Assembly: GCF_002157505.1 (NCBI RefSeq)
Contig: NZ_NFSC01000031.1
Span: forward strand, 946,368-1,010,367
Source of the DNA: Arthrobacter agilis
GTDB taxonomy: Bacteria > Actinomycetota > Actinomycetes > Actinomycetales > Micrococcaceae
DNA length: 64,000 bases
Reading direction: 5' to 3'
Within the stretch, counting starts at the first letter, position 1, and every line of letters starts with the position of its first letter. The notes below the pieces were generated by a model, which saw only the letters and a list, made by a program, of their open reading frames with translations, had not been told where the DNA came from and ran no database searches. The position numbers and the translations under genes were made by a program. This document shows positions 53,142 to 62,780 of the stretch, in pieces.

Positions 53142-54071
53142 CTACTTGAGCGAGCCCAGCGACAACCCGCCCTGCCAGTACTTCTGGAGGGAGAGGAAGG
53201 CGATGATCAGCGGGATGATCGAGATGAAGGCACCCGTGGTGATCAGGTTCCACAGGGCCTCACCGCCGCTGCCCGCGTTGGAGAGGGCCTGCCAGCCGTT
53301 GAGGCCGACCGTGACGGGCAGCAGCAGCGGGTCGCTGAGGACCGCGAGCGGCAGGAAGAAGTTGTTCCAGGTCCCGACGACGGACAGCAGGAGCACCGTG
53401 ACGATGGCCGGGCGCAGCAGCGGGAGGGCGATCTGGAAGAACGTGCGGATCTCGCCCGCGCCGTCGATCCGTGCGGCGTCGAGGAGCTCGTCGGGTACCG
53501 CCTCCTGGGCGAAGACCCGCATGAGGTAGACACCGAAGGGGCTGAGCAGCGACGGCAGGATGACGGCCCAGATGGTGTTGACCAGCCCCACCGAGCTCAG
53601 GAGGACGAAGGTCGGGATGACCAGCGCCGTGAGCGGCACCATGACCGCGCCGAGCAGGATGCCGAAGAAGGCGCCCCGGCCGCGGAAGTTGTACTTGGCG
53701 AAGCCGTAGCCCGCGAGGACCGCGAGGATGGTGGCGCCCACTCCGCCGGAGATCGCGTAGAGGAACGAGTTGCCCAGCCAGCGCCAGTAGATGCCGTCCT
53801 GCCGCTCGAACAGGCCCTGCAGGTTGCTGAAGAAGTGGAATTCGTTGTCGAACCAGAGCGGTCCGCCCGATCCGCCGAACAGCCCGGCGGTGTCCTTGGT
53901 GCTCGCGACCGTCAGCCACCAGATGGGAGTGATGAAGTAGATGACGAGGATGAGCAGGAAGATGTGGGAGCCGATGCGCGGACCGCCGTTGCGTGCCCGG
54001 TTGCGGGATGCCGATCCGCGGACCTTGCGGCCGCCGTCCTGCTGCTGGGGGGTGTCTGTGACGAGTGCCAT
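53142..54071 (-). CDS. Sugar ABC transporter permease (MalG type)
   Basis: A 309-aa membrane permease with six helices after a cytoplasmic Arg-rich N-terminus. The EAA motif is LLDAARIDGAGEIRTFFQIALPLLRPA. ATG at 54071 lies 3 bp after the MalF-type stop codon. With the partner permease it imports the ligand of the lipoprotein at 55122-56474, probably arabino-oligosaccharides. No ATPase gene is nearby, so a shared MsmK-like ATPase is likely. Confidence 0.93.
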   Translation of the reverse strand: MALVTDTPQQQDGGRKVRGSASRNRARNGGPRIGSHIFLLILVIYFITPIWWLTVASTKDTAGLFGGSGGPLWFDNEFHFFSNLQGLFERQDGIYWRWLGNSFLYAISGGVGATILAVLAGYGFAKYNFRGRGAFFGILLGAVMVPLTALVIPTFVLLSSVGLVNTIWAVILPSLLSPFGVYLMRVFAQEAVPDELLDAARIDGAGEIRTFFQIALPLLRPAIVTVLLLSVVGTWNNFFLPLAVLSDPLLLPVTVGLNGWQALSNAGSGGEALWNLITTGAFISIIPLIIAFLSLQKYWQGGLSLGSLK

Positions 54072-54074
54072 GGC

Positions 54075-55025
54075 TTATTTCAGTCCGCTCTGCTTGCGGG
54101 TCAGGAAGAGGAAGAAGAAGGAGAAGACGAACACGACGATGCCGAGCGCGAAGGAGATGGCGGAGGCGTAGTTGAACTGGCTGTAGGAGAACGCCAGCGA
54201 GAACGCGTACATGTTCGGCGTGTACGAGGTCGGGATGGCGCCCTGCGCCACACCCCGCAGCACCTGGGGTTCGGTGAAGAACTGGAGGGTGCCGATCAGG
54301 GCGAAGATGACCACCATGACCAGGGAGGACGAGATCATGGGGACCTTGATCCGCAGGGCGATCTGCCGGTCGGAGGCGCCGTCGAGCACGGCCGCTTCGT
54401 AGATCCCGGGGTCGATGCCCCTCAGGGCGGCGTAGATGATGATCATGTAGTAGCCGGCCCACTGCCAGGTGACGATGTTCACGAGGCTGCCGAAGATGTT
54501 GTCCTGTGCCAGGAATTCCGGCGCCGCCAGTCCGAAGATGCCGAAGATGCTGCTGGCCGGGCCGAAGCGGGGGCTGTAGAGGAAGCCCCACATCAGGGCG
54601 CCGATGACGACCGGCACCGCATAGGGGATGAAGATCATCAGGCGGGAGAACTTCGAGGCCCACGTGGTCAGGTTGTCGAGGACGAGGGCCGCGACGAGTG
54701 CCACGAGCATCTGGGCCGGGATCATGATCAGGGCGAACTTCGCCACGGTGCCGAGGCCCTGGAGGAAGATCGGGTCGGAGAACGCCTTGATGTAGTTGTC
54801 TCCGCCGACGAACCTGTTGCCGGTCGCGAGGGTGCTGGTGAACAGGCTCATCCGGAAGGCATAGACCAGGGGAAGGATGAGGAAGGTCAGGAAGATGAGG
54901 GCGAAGGGCGCCACGAACAGCCATCCCCAGCGCTGCTTGCGCCGGTAGTTCCTGTCCGGGCGGTGCTTGACCTGGGAGGGTGCCTCGGCGCGGTGTGACG
55001 ACGTCGGCGCGGTGGTCGTGGCCAT
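54075..55025 (-). CDS. Sugar ABC transporter permease (MalF type)
   Basis: A 316-aa membrane permease with six helices. The EAA loop is YEAAVLDGASDRQIALRIKVPMIS. ATG at 55025. It is between the lipoprotein and the MalG-type permease and is adjacent to both. It completes the membrane part of the arabinoside importer. Confidence 0.93.
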   Translation of the reverse strand: MATTTAPTSSHRAEAPSQVKHRPDRNYRRKQRWGWLFVAPFALIFLTFLILPLVYAFRMSLFTSTLATGNRFVGGDNYIKAFSDPIFLQGLGTVAKFALIMIPAQMLVALVAALVLDNLTTWASKFSRLMIFIPYAVPVVIGALMWGFLYSPRFGPASSIFGIFGLAAPEFLAQDNIFGSLVNIVTWQWAGYYMIIIYAALRGIDPGIYEAAVLDGASDRQIALRIKVPMISSSLVMVVIFALIGTLQFFTEPQVLRGVAQGAIPTSYTPNMYAFSLAFSYSQFNYASAISFALGIVVFVFSFFFLFLTRKQSGLK

Positions 55026-55121
55026 GGTGGTCTTTCCTCGAGCTGTGGGACGGATGTGCGGCGGAAGCCTACCGGGAGCGGTTCGGGAGGGCGCCCGCAG
55101 GAGCGGGCGCCCTCCTGCGGC

Positions 55122-56474
55122 TTACTTGATCGTGAAGCCCTGCTCGGTCGCGTACTGCTCGAGCGAGGCCTGCAGGTCGTCGAGCGCCTGGCTCGCGTCC
55201 TTCTCGCCCTGGACCATCGCGTAGATCTCGACGGTCAGCTGGTCGTAGGCGTAGTTCTGGAACGGGCTGAACGTGGCGCCCTCGTAGCCGGCCGCGGCGT
55301 CGAGGAAGACGTCCTTGTTGATCTGCTGGCCGCCGAAGAACTCGTACTCCTTGTTGGCGAACGCCTCGGACTCGAGGACGGGAGCGTAGGACGGGAAGAG
55401 GGCTCCCTTGTCGACGCCGAGGTTCATGCCCTCCTCGTTGCCGAAGATGCCCATGGCGACCTTCGCTGCAAGCTCCTTGTCCTTCGCCTGCTCGGTCACC
55501 GCGAAGGTGGAGCCGCCCCAGTTCACCTGGACGGGGTTGGCAGCGTCCCACTGCGGGAGCGGGGCCGCGCGCCAGACGGCATTCGGATCGGCGTCCGACA
55601 GGCCCTGCAGGTAGCCGGGGCCCCAGGCGGCAGCCAGGTAGACGGCGTAGGAGCCGTCCACGAGCTTGGTGTTGTAGTCGGCGGTGAAGGCGTCATCGGT
55701 GGCGACGAGCCCGTCCTTCACGAGGCCGTCCCAGTACTCGAGGACCTTCTTGGCACCTTCGTCGTTCACCTTGATGCCGATCTCCTGCGGGTTCGCGGAG
55801 TCGTATTCGAACGGGACGGAGCCGGCCTGGGCGAAGAGTGCCTGGTTGAACGCGCGCCCGTTGGTCGGGAAGTCGGCGATGACGGCGCCGTCGCCGGACT
55901 CCTTGAGCTTCTTGGCCGCTGCCTCGAACTCCTCCCAGGTGGTCGGCACCTCGATGCCGGCGGCATCGAAGAGGTCCTGTCGGTAGAGCATGCCCATGGG
56001 GCCGCCGTCGACGGGGATCGCGTACACGGCGTCGCCGCTGCTCGCGTCTTCCCAGGCGCCCTCGGCGTAGTCCGCCTTGACATCGTTGGCGCCGAACTCG
56101 GTGAGGTCCACGAGGGCATCGCGGATGGTGAAGCTGGAGAGGACCTCGGATTCGAGCTGGATGACGTCGGGGGCGCCGGAGCCGGACTCGATGGAGGTGG
56201 AGAACTTCGTGTACTCGTCGTTGCCCTGGCCGGCGTTCGTCCAGCAGATCTGGACGTCGTCGTTGGCGTTGTTGAACTGGTCGACGACCTCGCTGAACGC
56301 GGGGTACCAGGCCCAGACGGTGACCTGCGGGGCCTCGGCGTTGACGATGGTGTTGGTGCAGGACGCAGCTTCGGAGCCGCCTCCGCCGCCGCTTCCGCTT
56401 CCTCCGGAGCAGCCGGTCAGTGCTACAGCAGTGGCGGCGACGATGCCTGCCGATGCCAGGAACTTGGCTTTCAT
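55122..56474 (-). CDS. Sugar ABC transporter solute-binding lipoprotein
   Basis: A 450-aa family 1 extracellular solute-binding protein. A signal peptide ends in the lipobox ALTGC (Cys near residue 22) followed by a Gly/Ser linker; the mature part has typical segments such as DVIQLESEVLSSF and VPTTWEEFEAAAKKL. ATG at 56474 with GAGGAAGCAAG upstream. First gene of the operon, with LacI-type operator sites 187-213 bp upstream, so it should be induced by arabinosides. Confidence 0.93.
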   Translation of the reverse strand: MKAKFLASAGIVAATAVALTGCSGGSGSGGGGGSEAASCTNTIVNAEAPQVTVWAWYPAFSEVVDQFNNANDDVQICWTNAGQGNDEYTKFSTSIESGSGAPDVIQLESEVLSSFTIRDALVDLTEFGANDVKADYAEGAWEDASSGDAVYAIPVDGGPMGMLYRQDLFDAAGIEVPTTWEEFEAAAKKLKESGDGAVIADFPTNGRAFNQALFAQAGSVPFEYDSANPQEIGIKVNDEGAKKVLEYWDGLVKDGLVATDDAFTADYNTKLVDGSYAVYLAAAWGPGYLQGLSDADPNAVWRAAPLPQWDAANPVQVNWGGSTFAVTEQAKDKELAAKVAMGIFGNEEGMNLGVDKGALFPSYAPVLESEAFANKEYEFFGGQQINKDVFLDAAAGYEGATFSPFQNYAYDQLTVEIYAMVQGEKDASQALDDLQASLEQYATEQGFTIK

Positions 56475-56660
56475 ATCTCTTGCTTCCTCTCGCGGTGGTA
56501 TTCCACCGTGGTCCGCCCCAGGGGCGGCCGGTCCGGGTGCTGCAGGGAGGAGGATCGCCGGGGCACCAGATGCTGTGCCCGCTCGAATCTTCCTTGATCC
56601 GGGTCCGCCCTCCTGCAGTCCACCTATGAGAGGGGGTTCTGCAAGTGTCGGTTCCGTCGT

Positions 56661-56687
56661 TTACATCGTTGTAGGTAAACGATGTAG
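56661..56687. promoter_or_regulatory. Tandem LacI-type operators before the arabinoside operon
   Basis: TTACATCGTTGTAG (56661-56674) and the following GGTAAACGATGTAG (56674-56687) are two 14-bp sites related to CTACAACGATGTAG. The region also reads TCGTTTAC-N10-GTAAACGA. They lie between the LacI gene and the lipoprotein gene and fit binding of the LacI regulator. Confidence 0.8.
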
Positions 56688-56757
56688 AAAGAAGCATGCA
56701 GAGTGGGACGGGTCACTGTCAAGCACCTGGGCGAAAATTTCGATGGGGGTCGGAGAA

Positions 56758-57774
56758 CTACCCCGGGAGCGCGGAGGACTCGCGCTCGATCACGTGGAAA
56801 CGCGCCTCGAACTCCCTCGGCGGGACATTGCCCTCACGGTTGGTGATGCGCTCCTGCAGGACGCGGACGGCGGTGTCGGCGATCTCGTCCCGGCCGGGGT
56901 CGATCGTGGAGAGCGTCGGCAGGGAGTACCTGCCCTCGTCGAGGTCATCGAAGCCGATCACGGCGACGTCGTCGGGGATCCTCCGCCCCGCCTCCTGCAG
57001 TACGCGCATGGCACCGAGGGCCAGCGTGTCGTTCAGGCCGAACACCGCGTCGAACTCGACGCCGGACTCGAGCAGCTGGCGCATCGATGTCGCACCGTTC
57101 GAGCGATGCCAGAGGGTCGTATATCCCAGGAGCCTCGGGTCGAACGGGACGCCGGCTTCCTCGAGCGCCTGGCGGTATCCCCGCAGGCGTAGTCCGGCGG
57201 AACCGATCACCTCACCCTCGTGCGCACCGACGACGGCGATGCGGCGACAGCCCTTGGACAGGAGGTGTGCCGTTGCGGCCCGGGCGGACTCGACGTTGCT
57301 CATCGTCACGTGGTCGGTCGGCCCACCGAAGATCCGTTCCCCAAGGAGGACGAGCGGGAAGCTGACGTTCAGGTGGTCGGCATCCTCGTTGGACATCCCC
57401 AGGGGGCTGAACAGCAGCCCGTCGGTCATCTGAAGCCGCGGGCTGGAGAGGATCTCGAGTTCGTGGGCGCGGTCACCGCCCGTCTGCTCGATGAGGACCT
57501 TGAGTCCCCGCCGCTCGGCGGCCTTGATGATGGAGTCCGCCAGTTCCGCGAAGTAGCTCAGCGAGAGTTCGGGCACGGCGAGTCCGATCACCCCCGTCCT
57601 GCCCGAGCGCAGGCTGCGCGCGGAGAGGTTCGGGCTGTACCCGAGCTCGGAGATGGCCTCCATGACCCGCTGCTTGGTGTCCGCGCGAATGTGCTGGTAG
57701 TCGTTGATGACGTTCGAGACGGTCTTGATCGAGACACCGGCCGCCAGCGCGACGTCCTTCAGTGTGGCCGCCAT
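56758..57774 (-). CDS. LacI-family repressor of arabinoside and alditol genes
   Basis: A 338-aa LacI/GalR regulator. The helix-turn-helix is TLKDVALAAGVSIKTVSNVIND with the hinge YSPNLSARSLRSGRTGVIGL; the C-terminal ligand domain follows. ATG at 57774. Sites with the core ACAACGATGT lie on both sides of it: tandem before the lipoprotein gene and one before the alditol oxidase gene. It likely represses both and itself. Confidence 0.93.
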   Translation of the reverse strand: MAATLKDVALAAGVSIKTVSNVINDYQHIRADTKQRVMEAISELGYSPNLSARSLRSGRTGVIGLAVPELSLSYFAELADSIIKAAERRGLKVLIEQTGGDRAHELEILSSPRLQMTDGLLFSPLGMSNEDADHLNVSFPLVLLGERIFGGPTDHVTMSNVESARAATAHLLSKGCRRIAVVGAHEGEVIGSAGLRLRGYRQALEEAGVPFDPRLLGYTTLWHRSNGATSMRQLLESGVEFDAVFGLNDTLALGAMRVLQEAGRRIPDDVAVIGFDDLDEGRYSLPTLSTIDPGRDEIADTAVRVLQERITNREGNVPPREFEARFHVIERESSALPG

Positions 57775-57825
57775 GCCGCTCCCTCATCCAGCCGTGATGC
57801 CCTGTACGTCACGCGTGAGGCGAGT

Positions 57826-57839
57826 CTACAACGATGTAG
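57826..57839. promoter_or_regulatory. LacI-type operator before the alditol oxidase gene
   Basis: CTACAACGATGTAG is a 14-bp near-perfect palindrome with a central CG, located in the 141-bp gap between the LacI and alditol oxidase genes. It matches the tandem sites at 56661-56687, linking both units to one regulator. A TAGGAT box (57837-57842) overlapping it could be the oxidase -10. Confidence 0.85.
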
Positions 57840-57915
57840 GATGGCCGGGCACCCTTTGAGGAGGCGGTGCAGCTTTCACCCCATCGTCGCGATACCGGCC
57901 AGAGAAGGACCACCC

Positions 57916-59190
57916 ATGATCGAGGAACAGGTACGGGACCGGCTCAACTGGGCGGGGAACTACGAGTACCGCGCCCGCACGATCGAGCATCCCACGTCGC
58001 TCGCCGACCTCCAGCGGGTGGTGGCCGGGGCCACGCGCGTCAGCGCGCTCGGCTCGCGCCACTCCTTCAACGACATCGCCGACAGCCCCGAGACCCTCGT
58101 GTCACTGGACGTCCTCGACCCGGGCGTCGAGATCGACAAGCGCGCGCTCACCGTCACGGTCAGCGCCGGGGTCCGGTACGGCGTCCTCGCGGAGCACCTG
58201 CAGCGCCGCGGCTTCGCCCTCCACAACCTCGCCTCGCTCCCCCACATCTCGATCGGGGGCGCCATCGCCACCGCCACCCACGGTTCGGGGAACGCCAACG
58301 GGAACCTCGCCACCGCCGTCGTCGGGCTGGAGCTCGTCACCGCGTCCGGCAAGGTCCTGACCGTCTCCAAGGGGCATGCCGACTTCGACGGCATGGTGGT
58401 GGGACTGGGCGCACTCGGTGTCGTCCACCGCGTGACCCTGCGCATCGAGCCCACCTTCGAGGTGCGCCAGGACGTGTTCACCGAGGTGCCGTGGGACGCG
58501 GTCCTCGCCGACTACGACGCCGCGACCTCGTCCGCCTACAGCGTCAGCCTGTTCACCGACTGGGCCGGGGACACGATCGGCCAGGCGTGGCTCAAGAGCA
58601 GGATGGACAGCGGCTCCGACGTGCCGGCGCAGTTCTACGGAGGCGTCCCGGCGGGCCGCGCCTACCACCCGGTGCCGGGCGTCGCCGCCGACCACTGCAC
58701 GCAGCAACTCGGCGTCCCCGGACCGTGGTCCGACCGCCTTGCGCACTTCCGCCTCGCCTTCACCCCCAGCAACGGCCAGGAACTGCAGACCGAGTACCTC
58801 GTGGGAAGCGAGCACGCCGTCGAGGCGATCCAGCGGATGCGCGAACTCGCCCCGCGGATCACGCCCCTGCTGCAGGTCTCGGAAGTGCGGTCGATGGCGG
58901 CGGACGAGCTGTGGCTCAGCACCAACTACCAGCGCCCAGGGATCGGCCTGCACTTCACCTGGAAGCCCCTGCAGGACGAAGTTGAAGCACTCCTGCCCGA
59001 GATCGAGGCCGCGCTTGCCCCGCTCCAGGCCCGCCCGCACTGGGGCAAGCTGTTCGCTGCCGACGCGGCACAGCTCGCGCCGCTCTACCCCCGCTTCGAC
59101 GACTTCCGTGCGCTAGCCCTGCGCATGGACCCCGAGGGCAAGTTCCGCAACGCCTTCCTCGACCGCGCGATCTTCGGCACAACGCCGTAG
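57916..59190 (+). CDS. Alditol oxidase (FAD, VAO family)
   Basis: A 424-aa flavoprotein of the alditol/xylitol oxidase type (AldO). The FAD domain contains GSRHSFNDIA with H49, the expected site of covalent flavin attachment, and GGAIATATHGSGNANGNL; the substrate domain follows and ends in DPEGKFRNAF. It would oxidise alditols such as xylitol, arabinitol or sorbitol to aldoses with O2. ATG at 57916 with GAGAAGG upstream. Under the LacI site it is probably co-regulated with arabinoside uptake. Confidence 0.9.
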   Translation: MIEEQVRDRLNWAGNYEYRARTIEHPTSLADLQRVVAGATRVSALGSRHSFNDIADSPETLVSLDVLDPGVEIDKRALTVTVSAGVRYGVLAEHLQRRGFALHNLASLPHISIGGAIATATHGSGNANGNLATAVVGLELVTASGKVLTVSKGHADFDGMVVGLGALGVVHRVTLRIEPTFEVRQDVFTEVPWDAVLADYDAATSSAYSVSLFTDWAGDTIGQAWLKSRMDSGSDVPAQFYGGVPAGRAYHPVPGVAADHCTQQLGVPGPWSDRLAHFRLAFTPSNGQELQTEYLVGSEHAVEAIQRMRELAPRITPLLQVSEVRSMAADELWLSTNYQRPGIGLHFTWKPLQDEVEALLPEIEAALAPLQARPHWGKLFAADAAQLAPLYPRFDDFRALALRMDPEGKFRNAFLDRAIFGTTP

Positions 59191-59400
59191 GAGGGGCCAC
59201 CGCTGACCCGCCTGCGCTGCTCTCCACGGTAGGGGTGCCGGACCAACGACAAGGCCGGCTACCCGGGGAGATGTCGCACGATTGCGGGCAATACTGCGTG
59301 CTGAACAGGTAGTGTCCCACCACGCTGAGGGTTGTTCAGGCAGCTTCAAACGTTGACACTGGACGAACTGGGGATCGACCTTCAACTCCGGGGAGCAACG

Positions 59401-61605
59401 ATGCTGATCGATCCATTTTCTCCCGCGCGCGGGCGTGGTCAAGGGCGCAGGGCTTCCTGGCTTGGCGCTCTGCTGACAGCGCTGCTGCTTGCGCTGGGTG
59501 CCCTGGTGGTGCCGGTTGCGGCGTCGGCTGCTGAGGGTGATGTCGGAGTGGAGGGTCCGTCGCACACGGGGACGGGGACGCCGACCGGGTCGAAGCGGGC
59601 GACGAGTTCGCTGTGGTTCAACGACGGGCTCTGGTGGGGCAACCTGTGGGACACGGCCAGTGCGGATTTCCATATCTTCCGATTCGACACCGCAACGAGT
59701 TCGTGGGCCGATACCGGTGTGGCGACGGACCCGCGGGCAAGCACCCATCACGACGTCCTGTGGGACGGGTCGACGCTGTATGTGGCCAGCTATCGGTTCC
59801 TCGGTGACGGCCTGCCGGCCGAGCCGGGCTTCCCGACGACGATGCGCCGCTACAGCTACAACGCGACCTCGAAGACGTATACGCTGCTGAGCTCTACCCA
59901 GATCAACAACTCCAGGGTCGAGATCCTGACCATCGACAAGGACTCGACCGGCCGGGTGTGGGCCACATGGCAGCAGGGCAGCCAGATCTACCTGAACGTC
60001 ACCGGCACAGATGGCAAGACCTGGGGGACGCCGTTCCCACATCCTGCGTCCTTGAGCCCTGAAGGCTTGAGCAACGTGTCCGTGGACGACACCTCGGCGG
60101 TCATCGCCTTCGACGGGAACAAGGTGGGCGTGATGTGGAGCCGGCAGGTCGGCGACTCCACCGACGGCATGTACTGGAGCTACCACGTCGATGGAGCGTC
60201 GAACACCTCCTGGACCGATCCCGTGGCGGCGGTGTCGGGACTGAACAGCGGTGATGACCACATGAACCTGAAGTGGCTGGACTCCTCCGGCGGCCGGGTC
60301 TTCGCCGCTGTCAAGACGTCCTACACCGCCGCGTCCGAGCCGCTGATCCAGCTGCTGGCACTGGACAACGCGTCCTCACAGTGGACGAAGCATACGATCG
60401 CGACCGTGGCGGAGTGCCCGAACCGGGTGACCGTCCTGATCGACGAGAGCACGCAGCGGCTGCGGACCTTCGCCACCTATCCCAAGCCCGGCGGCACGAC
60501 GAACGCCGGCGTCTGCACCAGCACGGGGGGCGCCATCTACGAGAAGTCAGTGCCGCTCAGCAACATCGACTTCAGCACCGCCACGAAAATACCCCGCATC
60601 GTGGACGCCGACCAGTACGTCCACAACGTGACCTCGACGAAGCAGAACCTCAACAGCGCGGCGCGGGGCACGGCCAACAGTGGCGCGCTGGTCCTCGCCG
60701 ACGCGAACGCCACGAACAGGTACTGGCACTTCTACGACTCGAGCGTCGGTAGTGGCGGTGCGGGTCCTGCGCCGACGGATACGACGGCTCCGACGGTGAC
60801 GGGTACGTCTCCTGCTGATGGCACCACATCCGTGGCGGCGGCGGCAGATGGAACGGCATCGTTCTCGGAGGCGATGAACCCGGCGACGGTCACGGCGAGC
60901 ACGTTCACATTGACGGCGCAAGGCAGCAGCACGTCAGTGGAAGCAGCCGTCGCACTCGACAGCACGAGCAGGATTGCAACATTGAACCCGACTGCTGACC
61001 TCGCCGCGGGAACGACGTACACGGCGACGATCAGGGGCGGTTCCACGGGGGTGAAGGACGCTGCCGGTAATGCGTTGGCCTCGGATAAGACCTGGACCTT
61101 CACCACGGCTGCGGCGGGCGGCACGTCGACGACCGCCACCCTGACGGCCACCGCCGACAGCTATGTGTCGAGCGGGGCGCCGGGGACCAACTACGGCGCA
61201 GGTACCGCCCTGTGGGTCGACGGCAGCCCGCTGGAGGCCGCGTACCTGAAGTTCGACCTGTCGGCGTACGCGGGCAGGACGATCGAGAGCGCCACATTGC
61301 AGCTGACCAGCGCCGAGAACGGGTCGACGGGCAAGCAGAACGTCAAACTGGTCGCCGATGACAGCTGGACCGAAGGCGGGATCACGTACACCAACGCTCC
61401 GGCCCCGGGCACCAGCATCGGCACGCTCGGCCCGACAGCGATCAACACCCGCTACAGCGTTCCGCTCACGGTCACCGGCCTGGCCGGTAAGCTCGGCCAG
61501 CAGCTCTCCCTGGTCATCGACTCCAGCAGCAGCGACGGCCTGCTGCTCAGCTCCAAGGAGGCCGGCAGCACGCTCGCACCCACGCTGGTACTCACCCTGA
61601 AGTAG
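59401..61605 (+). CDS. Secreted beta-propeller, Ig-like and DNRLRE domain protein
   Basis: A 734-aa exported protein. A signal peptide (cleavage near ASA-AEG, about 43) is followed by a WD-like/sialidase-type propeller region (about 50-450), with repeats such as LWFNDGLWWGNLWDT, HHDVLWDGSTLYVASY and GRVWATWQQGS. Then a Big_5/SbsA-type Ig domain (about 460-565, AFTP-style DTTAPTVTGTSPADG) and a C-terminal DNRLRE/CBM96-like domain (about 577-734, ATADSYVSSGAPGTNYG, YLKFDLSAYAG). ATG at 59401 has GGGGAG upstream. No catalytic motif is clear; adhesion or polysaccharide binding is plausible. Its base use looks somewhat less GC-rich than its neighbours. Confidence 0.82.
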   Translation: MLIDPFSPARGRGQGRRASWLGALLTALLLALGALVVPVAASAAEGDVGVEGPSHTGTGTPTGSKRATSSLWFNDGLWWGNLWDTASADFHIFRFDTATSSWADTGVATDPRASTHHDVLWDGSTLYVASYRFLGDGLPAEPGFPTTMRRYSYNATSKTYTLLSSTQINNSRVEILTIDKDSTGRVWATWQQGSQIYLNVTGTDGKTWGTPFPHPASLSPEGLSNVSVDDTSAVIAFDGNKVGVMWSRQVGDSTDGMYWSYHVDGASNTSWTDPVAAVSGLNSGDDHMNLKWLDSSGGRVFAAVKTSYTAASEPLIQLLALDNASSQWTKHTIATVAECPNRVTVLIDESTQRLRTFATYPKPGGTTNAGVCTSTGGAIYEKSVPLSNIDFSTATKIPRIVDADQYVHNVTSTKQNLNSAARGTANSGALVLADANATNRYWHFYDSSVGSGGAGPAPTDTTAPTVTGTSPADGTTSVAAAADGTASFSEAMNPATVTASTFTLTAQGSSTSVEAAVALDSTSRIATLNPTADLAAGTTYTATIRGGSTGVKDAAGNALASDKTWTFTTAAAGGTSTTATLTATADSYVSSGAPGTNYGAGTALWVDGSPLEAAYLKFDLSAYAGRTIESATLQLTSAENGSTGKQNVKLVADDSWTEGGITYTNAPAPGTSIGTLGPTAINTRYSVPLTVTGLAGKLGQQLSLVIDSSSSDGLLLSSKEAGSTLAPTLVLTLK

Positions 61606-61632
61606 CAGGTCGCCGCCGGTATCCGACACCAT

Positions 61633-61670
61633 CTGCCGGGACTGACTCCCCGGGGATGCGGTCCCGGCAG
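61633..61670. terminator. Hairpin between the convergent secreted protein and phosphoesterase genes
   Basis: CTGCCGGGAC (61633-61642) and GTCCCGGCAG (61661-61670) are perfect 10-bp arms around an 18-base loop containing CCCCGGGG. It lies 27 bp past one stop and 57 bp before the other, a bidirectional end. Confidence 0.75.
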
Positions 61671-61727
61671 TCCCACGGCGCCCGAACGGCTGTCCACCGT
61701 GCCCGCTCCCGTTGACCCCGGAACGGT

Positions 61728-62780
61728 TCAGGCACCCTCGGGTCGCCAGTACCGCAGCCCGCCGCTGGTGGCACCGTCGCGGGTGACGTCGACCACGACG
61801 TACGGGAACGCCCGACGGTCCGACTGGTCAGGTCCACGACCGCGGACGTCCGAACCCCATGTGCCGGTGTTGGCGTACCGGGTAGGGCTCGCCTCAAGGG
61901 CCGACTCGAGCGCCCGGTGGGTGTGGCCCGAGACGTACCAGGACACCGCGGCACCGTGCGCCTCGAGGGTACGCGCGACCCGGACCGCTGCAGCGGGGGC
62001 ATCCTCCCTGACGACGTTCCGCCCGGCGGCCGCGAGCACCATCCGGGTCGCGGTGACAGGGAGCGCCGACACCGTCCGGAACCGGGACAGCTGCGCCAGG
62101 TCCCGAACGGCCACCCGATCGAGCGCGAGCCGCAGTGACTCGGTCTGCAACAACTGGTCGTACGCGTGCTCCCGGACGCGGAGTTCCGCCCGCTCGGACG
62201 CCAGGCACGCCCGCGCGACGGCCCCCGCGCGGCTCAGGCGCGACCGGGACGGATTCTCGTTCCAGGCGGCGAGCGGTGGTAGGTCCAGCTCGTCCGTACC
62301 GTTGACCGCGGCCCGGAGCACCTCGGGTATCCGGTGCAGCGCGTGGTGCTGGTGCCCGTGCTCCGCCACCAGCACGCGGGGCACGTGGAGGAACCACGGG
62401 TGCACCCGGACCCGCGCGGGCTCGACGGGTGACAGCAGGGCCGCCAGGCGGGCGGCGACCGAGGGCCGGGCCAGCTCCACGTCGTGGTTGCCGCACACGA
62501 AGTGCAGCTGTACGTCGCGCGTGGCACAGGCCTTCAGCGCCCGGAAGGTGTCGAGGTGGCAGGACAGGATGGACTCGAGCCGAGCCAGGGTCTCCTCCTC
62601 GGTGAGCCCGGCCAGTTCGAACGTGTCACCGACGAACACGACGTGCTGCTGCGGACCGGAGGCTGCAAGCACCTCGCCGCGCAGGAACTCGGGCAGTACC
62701 TTCCCGGGGGAACGGGGGTCGTCGTCCGACACGCCCAGGTGGAGGTCGCTGACGAGCCACCACCGCGCCGCGCCGCTCAC
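61728..62780 (-). CDS. Metallophosphoesterase
   Basis: A 350-aa calcineurin-like phosphoesterase. All metal motifs are visible: VSDLHLGVSDDD, VFVGDTFE, CGNHDVE, EHGHQHH and YVSGHTHRA. The activity may be on nucleotides, lipids or UDP-sugars (LpxH-like); no clear subgroup. GTG at 62780 forms a GTGA overlap with the upstream membrane gene, which supports this start and places it last in that operon. Alternative start GTG at 62831 is less likely. Confidence 0.88.
   Translation of the reverse strand: MSGAARWWLVSDLHLGVSDDDPRSPGKVLPEFLRGEVLAASGPQQHVVFVGDTFELAGLTEEETLARLESILSCHLDTFRALKACATRDVQLHFVCGNHDVELARPSVAARLAALLSPVEPARVRVHPWFLHVPRVLVAEHGHQHHALHRIPEVLRAAVNGTDELDLPPLAAWNENPSRSRLSRAGAVARACLASERAELRVREHAYDQLLQTESLRLALDRVAVRDLAQLSRFRTVSALPVTATRMVLAAAGRNVVREDAPAAAVRVARTLEAHGAAVSWYVSGHTHRALESALEASPTRYANTGTWGSDVRGRGPDQSDRRAFPYVVVDVTRDGATSGGLRYWRPEGA

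Noticed and set aside
53082..54998. A 638-codon open frame antisense to the two sugar permeases
   Set aside because: Composition is extremely acidic and repetitive, with no fold or start site; the permease genes explain the region.
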